Origin: Rhizophagus clarus
Taxonomy: Eukaryota > Glomeromycota > Glomeromycetes > Glomerales > Glomeraceae
NCBI GenBank assembly: GCA_015698045.1
Contig: BLAL01000158.1
Span: 496,001 to 560,000, forward strand
Direction: 5' to 3'
DNA length: 64,000 bases
In this document: positions 60,355-64,000 of the stretch, piece by piece
Position numbering within the stretch: the stretch's first letter is position 1
How the letters are laid out: every line of letters begins with the position of its first letter
Made by a program: the position numbers and the translations under genes
The notes under the pieces: model-generated
The model's database searches: none
What the model saw: only the letters and a program-made list of their open reading frames with translations
What the model was told of the DNA's origin: nothing

Positions 60355-60760
60355 CCTTACATTTCAAGTTCAGGCTCATTCAAAAAGTCAAAAAAAGAAG
60401 AAAGAAACGTTAGAATGATACGTTTCTTTACAGTAATATTAAAAAAGAACCTGTTTCTTACGTTCCAAGCTCAATTCATCCAAATTCGACAGCCTAAAAA
60501 AAAGAAAGAAATGTTAGTACATTTCTTTAATATTAAAAAGAAATCTCCTTCCTCTCTATTCCTTACATTTCAAGTCTGGGTTCATTCAAAAAGTCTGGAA
60601 ATCTAAAAAAAGAAAGAAAGAAACGTTAGTACATTTCTTTAAAAATTAACAAAAAATCCTTCTCCCTTCCTTTATTCCTTACATTTCAAGTTTGGGTTTG
60701 TCTAAAGGTCTGGTGAAAAAAAGAAGTCCTGTTGTTCTACAAATGAAAGATCTGGCATTC
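60355..60760 (-). repeat. Exon-like array of the 15.5 kb family, minus strand
   Basis: Four units. On the minus strand each block follows a pyrimidine run (TTTTTTAG in the clear cases) and ends before GTAAGGA or GTAAGAA. One frame again reads DFLNEPRLEM-like. Inverted repeats around the branch region: AAAGAAACGT/ACGTTTCTTT (60401-60429), AAAGAAATGT/ACATTTCTTT (60505-60528) and AAAGAAACGT/ACATTTCTTT (60617-60640). Confidence 0.75.
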
Positions 60761-61078
60761 TAAAAAAAAGAATAAATATAAAAGTAAATTTTATATTTAA
60801 ACGATCTTTTTTTAAAGATTATCAATGATCAGTCATGTGACTGTTGGTCGATAGTACCTCTGATCATTAGAATTTCATACAAATATCGATGCCTGATATC
60901 TCTTAGAAAACATATCAGTGACTAATAATTTAGATATCAGGGGTCTCAATTTTTAGGTGTATTTTTGATGTGATAAATTGGATACCCGATATGTAAAAAT
61001 GCCCGATATATAATTGATTAGTCACCGATATATAGGTACCTGATATGTACCTGATAGAATCGATTTTGACCAGTGCAA

Positions 61079-62625
61079 ATGATGTCCATGATATTTATAA
61101 TAAAAAGTGATTTTAATTTGTGTAATCTAAAATCAATTTTTATTTATATAAAAAAAAGCTACTGATCACAGTAATTCGAAAACAGCGATAAATAAATAAA
61201 TACTTTTAAAGCTCCTGTTTTTCCATGACCATAAATTTTTGTAAGAGTTATTGCACTTTTATAGAGTTAAAGAATTTATTTTCTAGTACACCTACAAATA
61301 TTTGATATTTCTGTTTCCTAGCTTACGCTAGTAATATAGTTGGATACTTCTATACTGTATTTTTTAAAGAAAAACTTTAAAGATAACCAAAACTTTTATG
61401 TGTCGTTCCAGTATATCTATAATATGCTTAACCTTTCTGTATTTGTTAGTGGTTTGTTGTGGACTGCTAATATAATATAGGTTTCACTAATTTTGAAGAG
61501 AGACACCTTTTTTTGTATTCTTTATATATGCATTTTTACTCTTTCCTCCTTACGTTCTTTTTCAAAAAAATTTTTCTTTTTTTTGTTTTTCCTAGGGGAT
61601 TAGATTGTACTTCATGAATTCATGAAGTATACAAATCACGTGATTATTCAGCCACAAATAATCAGCACATGTCCTTACCAAATTTAACCAATGTACACAA
61701 ATAATACACCAATGATATTTTGCCAAGAAAAGAAATTACGTATTCTGTTTAATGACTTTTATTGGTCTTTACGAGAAGTCTTACAATAAATAACGCATAT
61801 TGGCTATTCATTGCTAATATATTTTTTTTTGTCCTTATAGTTCACTTTAATTAATTTTATATTATTTTATATGTAATTATATTAATAGTCATCATTATTA
61901 TAGTTCTATATTTGGATGATTTCCTTCTTAACTAGAGTAAAGTCCTTCTCTTTATTGATTTAGGGGTGTCCTAAGCGTATTGAGTTAGGTAAAAGCGATA
62001 TGTAAGTTTTCTTATTAATATAGTGATTTCTTTTTTTTCTTGTTTTTTCCACAGAGTTTTTCTGAGAAGTTTAGTCTTTTTTGTTTATATTTTTATCTTA
62101 ACTTAATCCTATGTGATATTACATCTACAAAGATAGGATAATACTATTTGTAATTATACGATTGTATTCATTATAGATTTAACTATGTAAAAATTTATCT
62201 GTAATTTTGCATTTCTATTAATAAAGTTCATTTTTGCAGATTAAAAAAAAAAAATAATAATAAATAAATACTTTTAAAATATTGTTTGAAATCTTAGCTT
62301 TAAAATAAATATAAATTTATTATATTAAAATTTGTATTTTATATCAGGAACTTAAAAATTGGTATTTCAACGTGCTGATGAATGCTGTAAAATTTGATGT
62401 GATGAACATGGCAATAATCAGCACTATGCTAATGTTGGACAATGTATTGATTAATTTAGTGTTGTTCAATGTTCTATTTAGTTTGTAAAACACTACGTTG
62501 ATTTAATATTGGTCAACATATTAATTGATTCAACAAATTGAAAATAATGAATATCACGTGATATATCAAATATTAACTGCGCAGTCTGATAATTATTTTT
62601 AATTTTAGAAAAATTTTTTTCTTAT
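61079..62625. other. Gap with no supportable gene
   Basis: Contains the palindromic ACTTCATGAATTCATGAAGT at 61610-61630 and ATCACGTGAT words at 61636 and 62554. At 62440-62540 TTGATTAATTTAGTGTTG and TTGATTTAATATTGG words suggest another degenerate inverted element. Confidence 0.4.
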
Positions 62626-62639
62626 GAAAAAAGTAAAAA

Positions 62640-62875
62640 AAACTAATAAACGTAAAATTTTATTTTTTCGTTCTCTTTTTCCACTTTTCACCCTTTCTCA
62701 TTTCTATTTCCTTATTTCTTTCGTCTTTTCCATTTTCTTCTTTTTCATCTTTTCCCATTCTCTTCTCTTCGTCATTTTCCATTTTCCTCTCTTTTACATT
62801 TTCCATTCTTTTCGTTACAGTTTGTTTATACTTTCTTTTTCAAGCTTTCTAGATCCTTTTTCATTTCAACCTTCA
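62640..62875. repeat. Polypyrimidine tract (plus strand)
   Basis: About 235 bases almost without purines. It precedes the plus-strand array to its right, as the minus-strand polypyrimidine at 21390-20740 precedes its array. Confidence 0.7.
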
Positions 62876-62879
62876 AATG

Positions 62880-64000
62880 TGTAAGAATAGCCAAGAGGAC
62901 TTCTTTTAACAAAACACTTACTACACGTTTTATTCTTTTATTTTTTACAAGCCTAGAAATACTTATTTTTGGTATTTTACTTTTAAGGAAATGTTTTCTA
63001 TCATTCCATTCATTTTTTAGATGGTCTGGAACAGGAAGATTTCAGCTGAAACTTAAAACGAGTCATTCAAAACTTTTTTATTTAAGATCTTTTTCTGAAA
63101 CATTTACTAACATCTAAAGAACATGTGAAATTTGAGGGTTAGGTCTTTTAATTTTCCTTTTTAAAAGAAAATTTATCTTTTTTAACGAAACTTTAGTTTT
63201 CTTTTTTTCTTTAGGTTGACATGTATTTTTGACACTTTGAGATGATTAAAATAGACGAAGTTTTCTTTTTATTTTCTTAGATAAGTTTTTCAGATTTTTT
63301 TTAGATGCGTGAGCTTCTTTAGACGCATAGGCTTTTTTTTGGACATATGAAATTTTGGTAAGAATTCTATCTTTTTTTGAATATAGGGTCTTTGCAATAG
63401 AAAGGTACAAAACTCAAAAAAATTTTTAAATTTACTTTATATGCTAATTATGTTTTTTATACTAAAATAAGTATAAATTTAATATTAATTAAATTTTTAT
63501 TTTTTTTTGAGTTTTGTATTTTTCTATTGCAAAGACCCCATATATTATTTCTTATAACAAAACATTTTCTAATATTTATTTCTTTTTTTTAGGTGACTTG
63601 CTTTCAGTTTTGAATGCATTGGATTTAGGTGGGCTATATTTTCTTTATTAATATTTATCTTAGTGAAATAGACAAAACTTTACTAACGTGTTTTCGCTTT
63701 ATTTTCTTTTTTTTTAAACAGTATTTTCAAATAAAAACGTTGAATGTTAGGAACATCCTTAACAGATGTTTCTTTTATCTTTATTATAGATTCTGGATGC
63801 TAGAAGCTTTCCTTTAAATTATCTCTCTTAACGAAATGTTAATAAATGTTTTGTTATTTTGTTTTTTTTAGATGGTTTGTTTTCAGATCTGCCTCAGTAA
63901 AGTTTTTTAGTTATTTTTTTTTAAAAAAAGTTTCTTTTTTGTTTAACAAAACGGTTGTTAACATTTCTTAATTTTCTTTTTTAGTTTGATTTTTGGCATC
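62880..64000 (+). repeat. Exon-like array, plus strand, continues past the right edge
   Basis: At least six acceptor-like sites (CTTTAG, TTCTTAG, TTTTTTAG, AAACAG, ATTATAG, TTTTTAG) each begin a 25-70 base block. A GTAAGAATT donor lies at 63359, and TACTAAC words precede several acceptors. Blocks repeat words such as TTTTCAGAT and TTTAGATG. More diverged than other arrays. It holds the miniature element at 63385-63539. Confidence 0.5.
63385..63539. mobile_element. Compact miniature element, 155 bases, ATAT flanks
   Basis: Almost entirely two inverted arms: GGGTCTTTGCAATAGAAA at each end, continuing to CAAAACTCAAAAAAA. Flanked by ATAT on both sides. Full-length relative of 14092-14874 without the TTAA insertion. 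Confidence 0.88.

Larger units (their letters stand above)
52685..61075. mobile_element. CACTA-like element, 8.4 kb, non-autonomous, with nested insertions
   Basis: Left end CACAGGTTAAAATT, right end inverted CACTGGTCAAAATC, with CAA on both sides (52682-52684 and 61076-61078). Both ends carry clustered subterminal words of the form ATATCRGGTAYC (for example near 52720, 52785, 60985 and 61035), as is typical where CACTA transposases bind. No transposase gene is seen inside. It carries exon-like arrays, two non-autonomous hAT elements and a zinc-knuckle gene. CACTG ends with a 3-base duplication fit the CACTA/Plavaka group. Confidence 0.7.

Noticed and set aside
62624-62884. Plus-strand open frame of 86 codons
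   Set aside because: Same cause: a polypyrimidine tract that encodes mostly Phe, Ser and Leu.
1-64000. tRNA, rRNA or snRNA genes
   Set aside because: No cloverleaf, B-box or ribosomal core sequence was noticed on either strand by eye. A dedicated covariance scan could still find one.

Overview
The window looks like nuclear DNA of an early-diverging fungus, most like an arbuscular mycorrhizal fungus (Glomeromycotina, Rhizophagus-like). It is extremely AT-rich. Its genes carry many short GT-AG introns (mostly 55-120 bases) with CTAAC-type branch points, and it is packed with hAT, Tc1, pogo, CACTA/Plavaka-like and other DNA transposons. The organism call is inference from style and gene families; no rRNA or other marker is present.

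Layout. 1-242 is the start of a gene leaving the left edge. 1631-2718 is an intact five-exon short-chain dehydrogenase. 2.7-7.2 kb is AT-rich DNA with foldback and tandem repeats. 7.2-9.6 kb is a decayed Plavaka-like (CACTA-related) transposase gene, split by a 4.08 kb element (9620-13696) with its own unusual DDE transposase. 14-16 kb holds nested miniature elements and an array of exon-like units. 16958-25845 is a decayed 8.9 kb hAT element with a Tc1 copy and a Mutator-like miniature element inside it. 26.3-26.8 kb is a small three-exon gene. 27.7-32.4 kb is a second decayed hAT copy, split by a hairpin-satellite element and a second copy of the Mutator-like miniature element. 32.5-33.6 kb is a decayed RING-SNF2 helicase gene.

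35.3-46 kb is the host gene island: ARP8 (INO80 complex, minus strand, 10 exons), CSN7 (COP9 signalosome, divergent from ARP8), CDH1/Fizzy-related (APC/C activator, 9 exons) and an unrecognised three-exon gene. All four read through cleanly after splicing. They are ordinary nuclear regulators and do not form one pathway, apart from CSN7 and CDH1 both acting in ubiquitin-ligase control.

46.9-51 kb has a Tourist-like miniature element and an apparently intact pogo element with TA duplications. 52685-61075 is an 8.4 kb CACTA-like element holding two non-autonomous hAT elements and a zinc-knuckle gene. The right edge holds another exon-like array.

The most unusual signal is a set of tandem arrays of tiny exon-like units, each with a donor, branch site, pyrimidine tract and acceptor, on both strands at about 15.5, 53.5, 55.5, 58, 60.4 and 63 kb. 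In many units the branch site sits in a short inverted repeat whose two arms change together.
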